Source: a bacterium
GTDB taxonomy: Bacteria; JAJVIF01; JAGGVT01
Length of the DNA: 64,000 nt
Direction of reading: 5' to 3'
Assembly (NCBI GenBank): GCA_021157815.1
Contig: JAGGVT010000096.1
Location: 10,942 to 74,941, forward strand
Below the pieces are notes generated by a model. It made no database searches and was not told where the DNA came from. It saw nothing but the letters and a program-made list of their open reading frames with translations. Shown here piece by piece: positions 27,105-36,732 of the stretch (position 1 is the first letter of the stretch; each line of letters begins with the position of its first letter). The position numbers were made by a program, and so were the translations under genes.

Positions 27105-27792
27105 CTTTTCTCTCCTTAAAATCGATGAATTCAAGTTTTATCTTTAAAGAGCCGCTCATCCCTGAGCGACGAATTAAGATCATACATTGCTCACTCAATT
27201 ATAATATCCATATGCCATCTTCAATTGTTTCATCAAATCCAAATAATCTCGAAGTTTTTTTATCTTTCTTTTCATACCGCAATTCACCTTATTATCCACT
27301 GCCGGACTTACTGCTTCCGGCATCCCTCACATATTTTAGTTTCGTAATCAATCCTATTGATTTCAATCAATACTACTGCTTACATATACTATTGTCGGCT
27401 TCCCGAACATAAATATTTAGTCTGATTCATAATATTTCAGAAATATTTAACCTTATTAACCCATTCCCTGTCCCAAAGGGTTATAGAGGGTGTCGGGAAA
27501 GGTTGCTTTTGTATCTTATCCCCCCCTTAATCCCCCCGCGAGCGGGGGGAGATTTTTTTGCATTTGTAAACAATATATCTGGTATATGCACTTGCGAAGG
27601 GGAGAGGCAATATTCTCCCTCCCCGTTCGCGGGGAGGGCTGGGGTGGGGGCTTCTTGTTTGCGATGCCTTTTCCGACACGCTCTATAACCCTCTGACGCC
27701 AACCTATTTCCTGATGATATCTTTATCGTAACCAGCCATTCTGGTATACTTCTTGTATCCAAATCCGGGGGACGGTTTGGTATGTTTAAATT
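27105..27792. other. Intergenic region with one MITE-like element
   Basis: 688 bases between divergent genes. The first about 370 bases are AT-rich with no convincing gene. A 206-bp MITE-like element lies at 27482-27687. The last 100 bases lead into the WecA/TagO-like gene, for which only a weak ribosome site is visible. Confidence 0.55.
27482..27687. mobile_element. MITE-like element, TGTCGGGAAAG family, copy b
   Basis: 206 bp bounded by TATAGAGGGTGTCGGGAAAGG and the complementary CCTTTTCCGACACGCTCTATA. The interior contains CCCCCCGCGAGCGGGGGG and CCCTCCCCGTTCGCGGGGAG palindromes and the common AGGGCTGGGGTGGGGG stretch. It aligns along its whole length, inverted, with 59648-59880. Confidence 0.8.
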
Positions 27793-28770
27793 ATGGTTGT
27801 TCAACTGATTATAACGATTATTCTTGCAGCGGGAATATCATTCCTGGTAACTCCGCGACTGATTCACTTCTGCCACCAGAAGAAACTGCTGGCAACCCCA
27901 GATGGTCGCCGTAAGCATGAAAAACCGATTCCAAACCTGGGTGGCTTTTCTATATATATAGGATTCCTTTTTGCGCTCCTGGTAGCTTTCCCATTTTTAT
28001 CTGATTCCCTCAAACAATATCCCTCGTTTATATTCGGAATTCTCGGAACAGTAATCGCCGGCGGATTGTGTTTTATAATGGGGCTTTTTGATGATCTCTT
28101 CGAGCTCAAAGCCGGCACAAAAATCCTTTTCCAGGCGGCGATTGCCGCATGCCTGGTTATCTTCGGAGTCAGAATCGGATTCATCAGCAGTCCCGGCGAT
28201 GGCATGATATTTCTCCCGATGTGGATATCCGCGATAGTAACAATTTTCTGGGTTGTCGCCGTGATGAACGCTATCAACTTCAGCGATGGCCTGGATGGCC
28301 TTGCGAGCGGAATAAGCCTGATAGCCGGAATTGTTTTCCTTGTGATTGCATTATCGCGCACCGAACCTCTCAAAGCGGAGGTTCCGGCGTTTCTGTCCGC
28401 CGCGATGATTGGCGCGATTGTCGGATTTCTGCCGTTTAATTTCCCAAAAGCGCGCATTTTCCTCGGCGATTCGGGAAGCCAGCTGCTCGGGCTTCTCCTC
28501 GCGACAATCTCGATTCTCGGAGCGTTCAAAGGGCCCGTACTAATCGCGGTTGGAATTCCAATTCTCGTTCTCGGCATACCGCTTCTCGACACATCCCTCG
28601 CGATTCTGCGAAGAAGCATCAAAGGCAAAAAGATATACGAACCCGATGATGAGCATCTCCATCACGCGCTTGTAAAAAAAGGATTCACCCCCATCCAAAC
28701 TGTTCTTATTCTTTGCGCGATAACCATTGTCCTTGGCGCTGTAGCGATTAGCGTATCGGGTTGCAATTAA
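27793..28770 (+). CDS. WecA/TagO-like undecaprenyl-phosphate sugar-1-phosphate transferase
   Basis: 325 residues, polytopic (about ten membrane segments), of glycosyltransferase family 4 (MraY-like). Diagnostic motifs: RKHEKPIPNLGG early, GLFDDLFELKA (the DDxxEL Mg-binding motif, about 94-104), NAINFSDGLDGLA (about 160-172), FPKARIFLGDSGSQ, and DEHLHHALVKKG (the HLHH loop). The enzyme moves a HexNAc-1-phosphate, usually GlcNAc-1-P, from UDP-sugar to undecaprenyl phosphate at the inner membrane, starting O-antigen, enterobacterial-common-antigen-like or teichoic-acid-like glycans. No other glycan synthesis genes are adjacent. The ATG at 27793 has only a poor ribosome site. Confidence 0.9.
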   Translation: MVVQLIITIILAAGISFLVTPRLIHFCHQKKLLATPDGRRKHEKPIPNLGGFSIYIGFLFALLVAFPFLSDSLKQYPSFIFGILGTVIAGGLCFIMGLFDDLFELKAGTKILFQAAIAACLVIFGVRIGFISSPGDGMIFLPMWISAIVTIFWVVAVMNAINFSDGLDGLASGISLIAGIVFLVIALSRTEPLKAEVPAFLSAAMIGAIVGFLPFNFPKARIFLGDSGSQLLGLLLATISILGAFKGPVLIAVGIPILVLGIPLLDTSLAILRRSIKGKKIYEPDDEHLHHALVKKGFTPIQTVLILCAITIVLGAVAISVSGCN

Positions 28771-28812
28771 ACGCTCAAACCAAACACCTGTATTTCCTTA
28801 AAAATCTCTAAA

Positions 28813-28885
28813 GTCAACTAAGATTAGTCCGTTGATCTTATTTACCATTTTGTCAACTAAGATTAGTCCGCTGATCTTAATTGAC
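28813..28885. promoter_or_regulatory. Two near-identical palindromes upstream of a lipoprotein gene
   Basis: GTCAACTAAGATTAGTCC followed by G(T/C)TGATCTTA occurs at 28813-28840 and again at 28852-28879, 39 bp apart start to start. Each is itself an imperfect palindrome (TAAGATTAG/CTGATCTTA); the second extends to GTCAA...TTGAC over 34 bp. No T-run follows, so they are not terminators. The position, 105-177 bp before the ATG at 28990, suits operators for a dimeric regulator, or they may be a local repeat. Confidence 0.5.
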
Positions 28886-28989
28886 ATATCTCACACAACC
28901 AAAACCACGATTAAACTATCCCAATAAATGATATATACTGTGGAGGATTACCTGACTTTTACCAATCTCGATTTCGAGTGTAATTGAAC

Positions 28990-31836
28990 ATGCATAAAAC
29001 ATACACCATTCTTATCTGCCTTACATTGCTAATCATCCTGATCGGATGCTCTAAAGACGCATCGCCACTGGCTCCATCCATGACAAATGGCGTTTCGCCG
29101 GAATTCAATCCGCAACTGGCTGTCAGTGATTATGCCCCATCAGGAATCATCTCCGGCGGAATGAGCGCACTGGGACTGTATCAGGCTCACATAAACACTG
29201 ACACTTTATCCGGAGAATTAATCCCTTTTAGAACATCCGCGTTAACCGATTCACTCGAAATCGTGGATATCACAAATTTCCTCACAATGGCTCCATGCGT
29301 TGACTGTGTCAAACTCGACTCAATCGGCCTCGATGCGAAAGGAAACATCTCACTAAGAATCGGGATAAAGCACCCATTCGACGCTCCCGATTTGGAGGGT
29401 GAAATATCCGGCGCAAATCGCGCCGACCTGCATATTTTCAACATCGAGGGCACAATAATCGGCGACAGCGGATTGCCGTTTGAATTCACCGAACTCGGCG
29501 AAACAATCGACTCCTTCCGTCTTATCAACGCTGACGGCTACTCGAAATATCTCGACCAAACTCTGGAAACCGTATTCCCATCAACCGCGACAATCCACCC
29601 GTATATCCTTCACTTCGATGACTACACCCTCGGCAATTTCGATCCCGCATCGGCAACCGGTTTTTCCGATGTCATCACACCAACCGGAAACCTTGTCATG
29701 GCGATGGGTGCGGATTACGATTTCAAAAACTATGTTTTTTCATACCCGTCAGGCGGCAATCTCGATTTTATCTTCGCGGTTGGATGCTCCTTTGGGGTAA
29801 GTGTCGAATCATGGGAAGGTCGTCTGGAACCGGAATACAGAATACCGCAGTTCAACAAAAAAGCCGCGAGTGAAATAGATGTCAGAGTAACCGACTGGAG
29901 TTTCATCGCAGGCGATACCGAATCAACGGTATCAATCGAGGTCGATGTCATGGATATCAACCACGGTGTTGCTGTCGGCGAGGCTCTGGATGAAATGGCG
30001 CATGACAGTTCAGTTGCTCAAATCGCTCTGGACATCCCCGGATTCCTCCTTGAGCAATTTTCAGCCACCGACCCGGAACCGAAAAACACAATCGACCATG
30101 TCAGAACCGACCCGTACATATTTGAAATCACACTTACCAACACAGCCGGCGGAACTCAGGCGGCATATCCAGCGCTTCTAAAAGTAACAGACTCATATCC
30201 GCCGGCATCGAACACTCATCCTTATCTTACTGGAATGGATGGTCTTGCGCGCATTGAACCCGGCGCATCATCCACTTTCGACAGCCTTTTTGTAATTGAT
30301 GAATTCGCGACATATCTCGCTTTCATACTCGCCGAACCCGGCGCAGAACCAACATGCCAAATCACAACCGACCCATCTCCGGCGGAAGTCGAACAGGGAA
30401 CCGCGATTGAATTTGACGCTTCCGGGTCAATCGATGACGGTATAATCGAAACCTACGAATGGGATTTCGACTATGACGATGTTACTTTCAATTCCGAAGC
30501 ATCAGGCGCGGTTATAAGCAGATTTATCTGCGTTCCCGGAACTCACACTGTCGCAGTCAAACTCACAGATGATGAATTGGATTCAAGCATCTGCACCGTT
30601 GATGTCACAATCACCGCCGATGACGGCGCAATCGAGGGTTTCGCCGCGGATCAGAAAATCCTTGGCGCCACTTCACTGGAACCGTTTATCCTGAACACAT
30701 CGAACCGCGCAATCGCCGCGTGGAAAAACAATCTCTACATCGTGATGAACAGCAACCTTCCAACAGACGCATCCGAAAATATCTTCTTCATGCGTTCAAC
30801 GGATTTGGGAATCACATGGGAAACTCCCATTCAGCTGACATCATATCCAGCCGCTGATGAAGCATGGGCAAGGGAAGCAAATCTGGCTATTGGCAAAAAC
30901 ACAGGTGATATTTTCATCCAGTTCCAATCCGACTGGAAAAGCTACGACGCGACCGGCAATTACAAATACGACGTTTTCTTCACGATGAGTTCCGATGAGG
31001 GCGTAACATTTACCGGCCCGGTTCAGGTAAACGATGACTCTCCGGGAGCATCCGACCAGCTTGCGGGTTCAATCGCTGTCGATGATTCAACCTCGCCATC
31101 GATAATTTACATCGCTTATGAAAATCGCGAAGATGCGAACGATTTTAATATCTTCTCAGCGACAGCATTATCAAATGACACTTCAACATGGGCAATCACT
31201 CAAATCGACAATGACACCGTTTTGAAATCGATGCACCCCGCCATTTATGTCAATCCGACCGACAGTTCAGTCAATGTCGCATGGGTTGACCCTGTAAATC
31301 TTGGCGGCACAGGGCAAATTCTGTTCGACCGCTCAATCGATAACGCTGCAACCTGGGGCGATGACATCAGTATTTTCACCGTTTCATCAAACAACGGCCC
31401 ATTCGAAACCTGCCTCGCAATCGCGCCATCAAGCGGAATCCCGGGCGTTATCTGGCGCGATGTTGACACCGGCGACTCCACATGTTTCCACAGATTCGCC
31501 ATAGCCGAATCCGCAGACGGCGCCACATGGACAGCGCCTGTAAATCTCACCGATGGCGGAACGAAATACTGCTGGTCGGGAACTCTCGATGTTTCCTCCG
31601 ATGGCCGATGGTTCGCCGTACTCGAGCAGGACATCACCCACGACACCGACTGGAAAGCCATGTTTACCGAATCATCCGACGGAATCACATGGACAACTCC
31701 CGTTCAGGTCGATGATGAAAACAAGGTTTTCGGACTTTCAATGGTGTTGGATGACTGCAACACGGTGCATGTAATCTGGGGTGACGTCAGGGAAGACGGC
31801 GTAAACAACGAATTATTTTACGACTTCGGAAGTTAA
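28990..31836 (+). CDS. Exported lipoprotein: shared N-terminal module, PKD domain, Asp-box propeller
   Basis: 948 residues from the ATG at 28990; a TTG two codons earlier is less likely. Lipobox LIGCSK at about 19-22 is followed by DASPLAPS. The shared module includes ALGLYQAHI, APCVDCVKL, IKHPF, ANRADLHIF, IPQFNKKAASEI, YPALLKVTDSYPP and EFATYLAF. A PKD-type Ig fold follows (VEQGTAIEFDASGS, YEWDFDYDD; nt about 30345-30630). The C-terminal about 400 residues hold Asp-box repeats (STDLGITW, SSDEGVTF, SIDNAATW, SADGATW, SSDGITW), predicting a sialidase-like propeller without an identifiable catalytic triad. It should be anchored in a membrane with the propeller exposed for binding. It is a tandem paralogue of the next gene. 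Confidence 0.87.
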   Translation: MHKTYTILICLTLLIILIGCSKDASPLAPSMTNGVSPEFNPQLAVSDYAPSGIISGGMSALGLYQAHINTDTLSGELIPFRTSALTDSLEIVDITNFLTMAPCVDCVKLDSIGLDAKGNISLRIGIKHPFDAPDLEGEISGANRADLHIFNIEGTIIGDSGLPFEFTELGETIDSFRLINADGYSKYLDQTLETVFPSTATIHPYILHFDDYTLGNFDPASATGFSDVITPTGNLVMAMGADYDFKNYVFSYPSGGNLDFIFAVGCSFGVSVESWEGRLEPEYRIPQFNKKAASEIDVRVTDWSFIAGDTESTVSIEVDVMDINHGVAVGEALDEMAHDSSVAQIALDIPGFLLEQFSATDPEPKNTIDHVRTDPYIFEITLTNTAGGTQAAYPALLKVTDSYPPASNTHPYLTGMDGLARIEPGASSTFDSLFVIDEFATYLAFILAEPGAEPTCQITTDPSPAEVEQGTAIEFDASGSIDDGIIETYEWDFDYDDVTFNSEASGAVISRFICVPGTHTVAVKLTDDELDSSICTVDVTITADDGAIEGFAADQKILGATSLEPFILNTSNRAIAAWKNNLYIVMNSNLPTDASENIFFMRSTDLGITWETPIQLTSYPAADEAWAREANLAIGKNTGDIFIQFQSDWKSYDATGNYKYDVFFTMSSDEGVTFTGPVQVNDDSPGASDQLAGSIAVDDSTSPSIIYIAYENREDANDFNIFSATALSNDTSTWAITQIDNDTVLKSMHPAIYVNPTDSSVNVAWVDPVNLGGTGQILFDRSIDNAATWGDDISIFTVSSNNGPFETCLAIAPSSGIPGVIWRDVDTGDSTCFHRFAIAESADGATWTAPVNLTDGGTKYCWSGTLDVSSDGRWFAVLEQDITHDTDWKAMFTESSDGITWTTPVQVDDENKVFGLSMVLDDCNTVHVIWGDVREDGVNNELFYDFGS

Positions 31837-32145
31837 CGAAAACAGCCTCGCCTAAGTCAGTTTCTTCAACAGCTCCTCACGGGTCAACATTGATTTACCG
31901 ATAAATAACTAGCACGGCTGGCACCACGGGTGTCCCTTTAATATACTATTGTATAACCTACGATTAAATTTGGTGCCGACTGCCAAAATGACCAAATTCT
32001 CACTTAACACACCAAAGATTCACAAGTCAATATTGATTTACCGGCTAATATTAAATATACTTTAATCTCTATTAATTGATGCAGTATCCTGAGGGTTCAA
32101 CGGATCTATACTTTTCCACATTCGCTCAAACACGCGAGGTGACTT
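31837..32145. other. Intergenic region with direct repeats and a GGCACC motif
   Basis: 309 bases. A 19-bp direct repeat (GTCAACATTGATTTACCG / GTCAATATTGATTTACCG) at 31882 and 32026 brackets a segment with GGCTGGCACCACGGG (31916) and an inverted TGGTGCCGACTGCC (about 31970). The latter motif matches the repeats beside the REP-associated transposase, so this may be a small insertion bracketed by a long duplication. GAGGTG precedes the next gene. Confidence 0.5.
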
Positions 32146-34962
32146 ATGAACCGCTTATCACTAATCTTCCCTGCCATTGCCTTAATCATGATTATCGGAT
32201 GTTCAAGCGGTGGAACTTCTCCTGTCGCACCCAATGAACAACTATCCAATACATTTACAAATGGAAATATCAATGCCGGTGTCAGCGAATACCTCCCGGA
32301 TGGCAGCCCCGCCGGCGGTGTCAGCCTGCTGGGACTCTACAATGTCCATGTTGACACTGGAAACCTTTCCGGTGATATTGTTCCCGCGAGAAACGGCTCG
32401 CTTGAGGATGTTCTTGAGGTGGTCGATATTAGCGGATTTCTGTCCGTCGCGCCATGTACCGACTGTGTCAAACTCCAGTCAATTTCATTAGACAGCGATG
32501 GCAATATCGTCCTGAGCATCGGACTCAAACACCCGTTTATACCCGGCAATCCAGCGATGCCAATCACGGGGAAAAATCGCGCCGACCTGCATGTCTTCAA
32601 TGTCGAAGGCGTAATTGCCTCCGATGGCGGAACCGCACCTATTGTCTTTTCATCCATCGGTGAAACAATCGGCAACTTTTTTTTAACCAACGCGGATGGC
32701 TACTCGCCGTATCTCGATGACATGCTCGACGACACCCTGAACACTGTCGCCACAATTCATCCGTATATCCTGCATTTCGACGATTACTCATCAGGCAATT
32801 TCTCCGCATCAAACCCGAACGGATTTCAAAGCGTAACAACCCCCGGCCCGAATGGCTGCCTTGTAATGGCGATGGGTTGTGATTACGATTTCAAAAATTA
32901 CATTTTCGAATCAACAGGCGGCGCGGACATGGATTTCATCTACGCTGTCGAGTGCACGTACGCTGTATCCGCCGCGACCAGACACGACAGGTTCAATCCT
33001 GAATTCCGAATCCCGCAGCATAATAAAAAAGCCGCCAGCGAAGTTAAAATCGAAATCGCCGATAACGGTTTAATCGCCGGACTTGATACATCAACCGCAA
33101 CACTCCATGTAAAAGTTCTTGACTATAATCACGGAGTCGCGGTCGGGACAAACCTCGATGAAATGCTCGCGGATTCATCTGTTGGAAGCATTTCAATTGA
33201 AATCCCGCAGGTTACACTCACGCCTGTTATTGTAAATTCACCGGTTGAAATTAGCGGTGTCGGCAATGATCCCGCAGACCCGCTGACATACGAAATCGTT
33301 GTAACAAACACGGGCGCGGCGGATGAAGGCATCTACACCGGACTTGTGAAAGTGCTCGATTCCTATCCTCCCGGATTGAACACAAACGCGCTGCTGGACA
33401 ACATGGACGGCATCGAACGAGTTGGGCCAACTGACAATCCTATCGAGGGCCTTTTCGACATTTCAGAATTCGCGGCATATCAATCATTTGGAATCGAAGT
33501 TATCTCATCAATTCCAAACTGCGTGATTGTAACCGACCCCGACCCCGTGGATATCATTCAGGGAGACCCAATCCAATTCGACGGCAGCGGTTCATCCGCG
33601 ACCGGTTCCTCCACATTGGTTTCTTACGAATGGGATTACGATTATGACGGCATCACTTTCGACATTGACGACACAGGCGATATTGTGAATCCCTCTCTCT
33701 GCGAACCCGGAACAAGGGATGTCGCCTTGAGAGTTACGGATAACCTTACTGAATTCTCAATCTGCACCGTTCCAATCACTATCACAGATTCATACCCGAC
33801 AACCGGATGGGGAACTGACACCCCGATTGCATCATCATTGCAGGGATTTGTTCTGAACACAGGGCAAAGAGCGATCCGCATTTACGGCGATGACCTGTAT
33901 GTTTCTTTCTACACTGTAACAAATCCAAGGAATGTTTATTTCGTTCGATCAGAAGATATGGGAGCAACGTGGGAAACTCCGGTTCAGGTTACCACCTATA
34001 CTGCTCCAAACGGTGAACGAACCGAGGGCTGCAATCTCTGGATCGATGGCAACACGGATGATATCTATATTGGTTACAAGAGTCAGGCACCCGATATTAC
34101 CTTTGACTGTTATGTAACAAGAAGCCAGGATCGAGGCGATTCATGGGCAACTCCAGCTAAAGTAAACCCGAATCCACCGGGAGGCAGCAACCAGCATCAC
34201 GGTGGAATTGTCATCGATGACAGCGTTGACCCGTCGCGCATTTATATCTCATATTCCGACCAAATCGTTCTGAGCAATTACGACATCATCGTTGCGACAA
34301 CGACAACTGATGACTGGCAGAACTGGACATATCACACTATCGATGATTCCGCTACTGACTCTCATCAACCAAGCATCTATATCAGCCCGGTTGACCAGTC
34401 TGTTAATGTCGCATGGTCTGATCCAATTAACTATGGCGGCACTGGAAATATTCTGTTTGACCGCTCAACCGATAACGGCGCGACATGGGGAACAGATGTC
34501 GTTGTTTTCACTCATACTGGAAATTACGGGCCTTATGAATCCGCACTGGTTATCCAGCCCCAAACAGGCATACCCGGAATTCTGTGCAGGTACATTGACG
34601 AATCTGTTCCATCATATGTTCATGGTTTTTTCAAAGCCAATGACGCTCAAGGATCATCATGGGCAGCTCCCGTTGAATTAGCGGAAAACCCAACCGGATA
34701 TACCTGGGCAGGCGCACTTGAGTGCACCGCCGATGGCCACTGGTTCGCTGTTTTAAAGGAAGCATTCCCCTCATATCAGATGCAATTCACTGAATCATAC
34801 GATGACGGCATAACATGGGAACCATTCACAAAGCTTGATGATGCAGTGGGGTATTATTCATTCAATCCTCAGATGGCGCTTGACAGGTGCGGCACGGTGC
34901 ATATTGTCTGGGCTGACCGTCGAACAGGCAGCTACCAGATAATGTACGATTCCGGATCGTAA
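32146..34962 (+). CDS. Exported lipoprotein: shared N-terminal module, PKD domain, Asp-box propeller (paralogue)
   Basis: 938 residues with start supported by GAGGTG four bases before the ATG. Lipobox MIIGCSS, then SPVAP. It aligns along its length with the preceding gene: LLGLYNVHV, APCTDCVKL, LKHPF, KNRADLHVF, IPQHNKKAASEV, YTGLVKVLDSYPP and EFAAYQSF. The PKD-like domain (IQGDPIQFDGSGS, YEWDYDYDG) lies at nt about 33515-33790, and the Asp-box propeller (SEDMGATW, SQDRGDSW, STDNGATW, SYDDGITW) follows to the end. The pair is clearly a tandem duplication that has since diverged. Surface binding is expected; no enzyme signature is visible. A hairpin with T-run at 35001-35017 may end the transcript. 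Confidence 0.87.
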   Translation: MNRLSLIFPAIALIMIIGCSSGGTSPVAPNEQLSNTFTNGNINAGVSEYLPDGSPAGGVSLLGLYNVHVDTGNLSGDIVPARNGSLEDVLEVVDISGFLSVAPCTDCVKLQSISLDSDGNIVLSIGLKHPFIPGNPAMPITGKNRADLHVFNVEGVIASDGGTAPIVFSSIGETIGNFFLTNADGYSPYLDDMLDDTLNTVATIHPYILHFDDYSSGNFSASNPNGFQSVTTPGPNGCLVMAMGCDYDFKNYIFESTGGADMDFIYAVECTYAVSAATRHDRFNPEFRIPQHNKKAASEVKIEIADNGLIAGLDTSTATLHVKVLDYNHGVAVGTNLDEMLADSSVGSISIEIPQVTLTPVIVNSPVEISGVGNDPADPLTYEIVVTNTGAADEGIYTGLVKVLDSYPPGLNTNALLDNMDGIERVGPTDNPIEGLFDISEFAAYQSFGIEVISSIPNCVIVTDPDPVDIIQGDPIQFDGSGSSATGSSTLVSYEWDYDYDGITFDIDDTGDIVNPSLCEPGTRDVALRVTDNLTEFSICTVPITITDSYPTTGWGTDTPIASSLQGFVLNTGQRAIRIYGDDLYVSFYTVTNPRNVYFVRSEDMGATWETPVQVTTYTAPNGERTEGCNLWIDGNTDDIYIGYKSQAPDITFDCYVTRSQDRGDSWATPAKVNPNPPGGSNQHHGGIVIDDSVDPSRIYISYSDQIVLSNYDIIVATTTTDDWQNWTYHTIDDSATDSHQPSIYISPVDQSVNVAWSDPINYGGTGNILFDRSTDNGATWGTDVVVFTHTGNYGPYESALVIQPQTGIPGILCRYIDESVPSYVHGFFKANDAQGSSWAAPVELAENPTGYTWAGALECTADGHWFAVLKEAFPSYQMQFTESYDDGITWEPFTKLDDAVGYYSFNPQMALDRCGTVHIVWADRRTGSYQIMYDSGS

Positions 34963-34983
34963 CCCCCCCTTGGAAGCGCTGGA

Positions 34984-35053
34984 TTCCAGCCGGCGCAGGA
35001 AGGCGTTCACGCCTTTTTCGTTGGCGCTTTTGCGCCAATGCGCCTGCTGGAAA
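34984..35053. repeat. Palindromic element with internal hairpins
   Basis: Outer arms TTCCAGCCGGCG and CGCCTGCTGGAA enclose two perfect small hairpins, AGGCG-TTCA-CGCCT and TTGGCGC-TTTT-GCGCCAA. The flank GGAAGCGCTGG resembles the end of the 12918-13096 element. Confidence 0.65.
35001..35017 (+). terminator. Terminator-like hairpin after the 32146-34962 gene
   Basis: AGGCGTTCACGCCTTTTT: five-pair stem with a TTCA loop followed by five T, 39 bases after the lipoprotein stop and embedded in the palindromic element above. A short stem makes it only a moderate terminator. Confidence 0.5.
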
Positions 35054-35055
35054 AC

Positions 35056-35210
35056 GTAACCCGGTCATGCAGTCCCGTGCACACTTGACAATTTTCTATG
35101 ATGTAAATCAGGCATGCCGGGGAGATGGCTATTTACAGCGGGACCCCGGCATGCCTGATTCATCTTATAGATAATTGTTTCTTTAGTTCGGGACGGCATG
35201 ACCGGGTTAC
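35056..35210. repeat. Nested inverted repeat element
   Basis: 155 bp. The outer arms are GTAACCCGGTCATGCAGTCC (35056) and its complement ending CATGACCGGGTTAC (35210), 22 bases each with one mismatch. Nested inside are AATCAGGCATGCCGGGG (35106-35122) and CCCCGGCATGCCTGATT (35144-35160), a perfect pair. The whole could fold into a two-tier cruciform; no coding capacity. Confidence 0.75.
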
Positions 35211-35237
35211 GAGGAAAATAGGCTTTTTCGACAATCC

Positions 35238-35293
35238 CATCCTGCCTGTATCTTGAGATGTAACATGATGTCTAAATATATGCAGGCAGGATG
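35238..35293. repeat. Inverted repeat CATCCTGCCTG / CAGGCAGGATG
   Basis: Perfect 11-bp arms 34 bp apart, close to the stop of the ADP-ribosylglycohydrolase-family gene. No T-run follows on the minus strand, so a terminator role is weak. Confidence 0.5.
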
Positions 35294-35341
35294 CCTGCAG
35301 CACAAAATTAAGTGCTATTCCATCTGCAAAATTAGGGCTTT

Positions 35342-36475
35342 TTAAGACTTGAATTGAATTTTGGTTCGGGAGATGTAAACTATGCCTTCGGGCAGGTCAA
35401 GACCGATTGCCTGTTCATGCAGTTGAATGGAAAGTTCTATCATTTCCTCGCGATTTTCAAGGTCCATCAGCCACCGCATGGGAATTGCCGGAGCGCCGTT
35501 GAGCGCTCCTGATAAGGAACCCGCCAACGCCGCGATTGAATCGGTATCACCGCCAGCGTTGACAGCTGTAAGAAGTGTTTCCTCAAAATTCGATGGTGAA
35601 TTAAGGAAACAGTATAAAGCGGCCGGGACGCTTTCGAGAACGTATTTGCCAGTGCCTATCTCCTCAAGGATTGCGTATCTATCATCCGTATCTTCAATGC
35701 TCTGCCCGCGACTGAAAACATTCTTTGAGCAGGGCTTGTCATAAACCTTGTGTTCAATCGGTTTGCGGGCAATGTATCTTTTCAACTGGGCAATGCTGCC
35801 GACCATTTTCGGTGCGTGCTCACCGGCAAGTTTAATCAGATTGTCAATGAATTCGATCCTGTCGAAGAAGAATCTATCCTCCTTAAAAACAAGATACTGC
35901 GCGAGAGCTATAACTTTCGCGCCCTGAATTGCCAAGGATTCAATATGGGTCGGCTTGGCGGAATTCTCAACATCCTGCATGAATTCAGAGATGTTATCGG
36001 TGTCATAATTAAGAAGTGTAAGGGGAGCGATACGAACCGCTGCACCGTTTGACGCTGAATATTCGCCGCTTTGATCCCAGGGAATTCCACGATACAGCTT
36101 TCTCGCCGCCAGCGAGATTGTTCTGCCAACACCGCGCGCAGGCTCAATACCCTCATCGCTGAGACGCATCCATTCACCAATACGATTACCAAAATCCTCC
36201 GGGATAAATTTCCTGCAGTGAAGAAGTGATTTCACTAAAACCAGAGTGAGCTGGGTTTCATCAGTGAAAATACCCTTGCCCATCATCGTGAGCTGGTATC
36301 CTCGAACGGTGCCGAGAACGGTTTTGATTGTTTTACGGCTCCAGCCTTCAACAGGCGCGCCTAATGCATCGCCGACAGCAACGCCTAATATCGTGCCTAT
36401 AAATCGATCCTGCAGAGATGGTTCTTTTGACATTCCCGAATCCGCTTGGGATGGTTCATACGAACCATAACCCAT
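35342..36475 (-). CDS. ADP-ribosylglycohydrolase (DraG/ARH) family protein
   Basis: 377 residues from the ATG at 36475, which has AAGGGAAC directly upstream; a GTG 13 codons earlier (36514) and an ATG at 36433 are alternatives. Family motifs: GVAVGDALGAPVEGW at the N-terminus, GIFTDETQL where canonical members have TDDT (a conservative Asp-to-Glu change at a metal ligand), and NAGGDTDSIAALAGSL with the second metal-binding GDTD. Members remove ADP-ribose from Arg, Ser or other acceptors using a binuclear Mg site. No ADP-ribosyltransferase gene is nearby, so the target is unknown and the enzyme could act on free metabolites. It appears to be transcribed alone. Confidence 0.88.
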   Translation of the reverse strand: MGYGSYEPSQADSGMSKEPSLQDRFIGTILGVAVGDALGAPVEGWSRKTIKTVLGTVRGYQLTMMGKGIFTDETQLTLVLVKSLLHCRKFIPEDFGNRIGEWMRLSDEGIEPARGVGRTISLAARKLYRGIPWDQSGEYSASNGAAVRIAPLTLLNYDTDNISEFMQDVENSAKPTHIESLAIQGAKVIALAQYLVFKEDRFFFDRIEFIDNLIKLAGEHAPKMVGSIAQLKRYIARKPIEHKVYDKPCSKNVFSRGQSIEDTDDRYAILEEIGTGKYVLESVPAALYCFLNSPSNFEETLLTAVNAGGDTDSIAALAGSLSGALNGAPAIPMRWLMDLENREEMIELSIQLHEQAIGLDLPEGIVYISRTKIQFKS

Positions 36476-36732
36476 CGTTCCCTTGATTTCCTTCACATTC
36501 TGCGGATAATACACCGCAAATCAGAATATTGAGTCTCAGATGTAACAGTACTCCACTCATGCGTCCGATTTTCGTTAACCAAGTCAGACACCAAGCTTAA
36601 TTATACTATGTTTTTCGCATGATGGACTCTGCCATGCACTGAATTTCCTTAAAATATCGGTTTCGCATTAATCATTATTAACGCGATTTAGCAATCTCAA
36701 ATCCAAATTATTATAAAGCACGCATAAGTTGG

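Larger units (their letters stand above)
34963..35341. other. Intergenic region of consecutive palindromes
   Basis: 379 bases filled by three adjacent palindromic units (34984-35053, 35056-35210, 35238-35293), listed separately. No gene is supported. Confidence 0.6.

Noticed and set aside
27125-27412. 95-codon plus-strand frame
   Set aside because: AT-rich composition, no signal or motif, and it overlaps the regulator start region.
27864-28628. 254-codon minus-strand frame
   Set aside because: Antisense to the WecA/TagO-like membrane protein gene.
28813-28885. Rho-independent terminator of the WecA/TagO-like gene
   Set aside because: Palindromes lack a following T-run and are duplicated, which fits operators or a repeat better.
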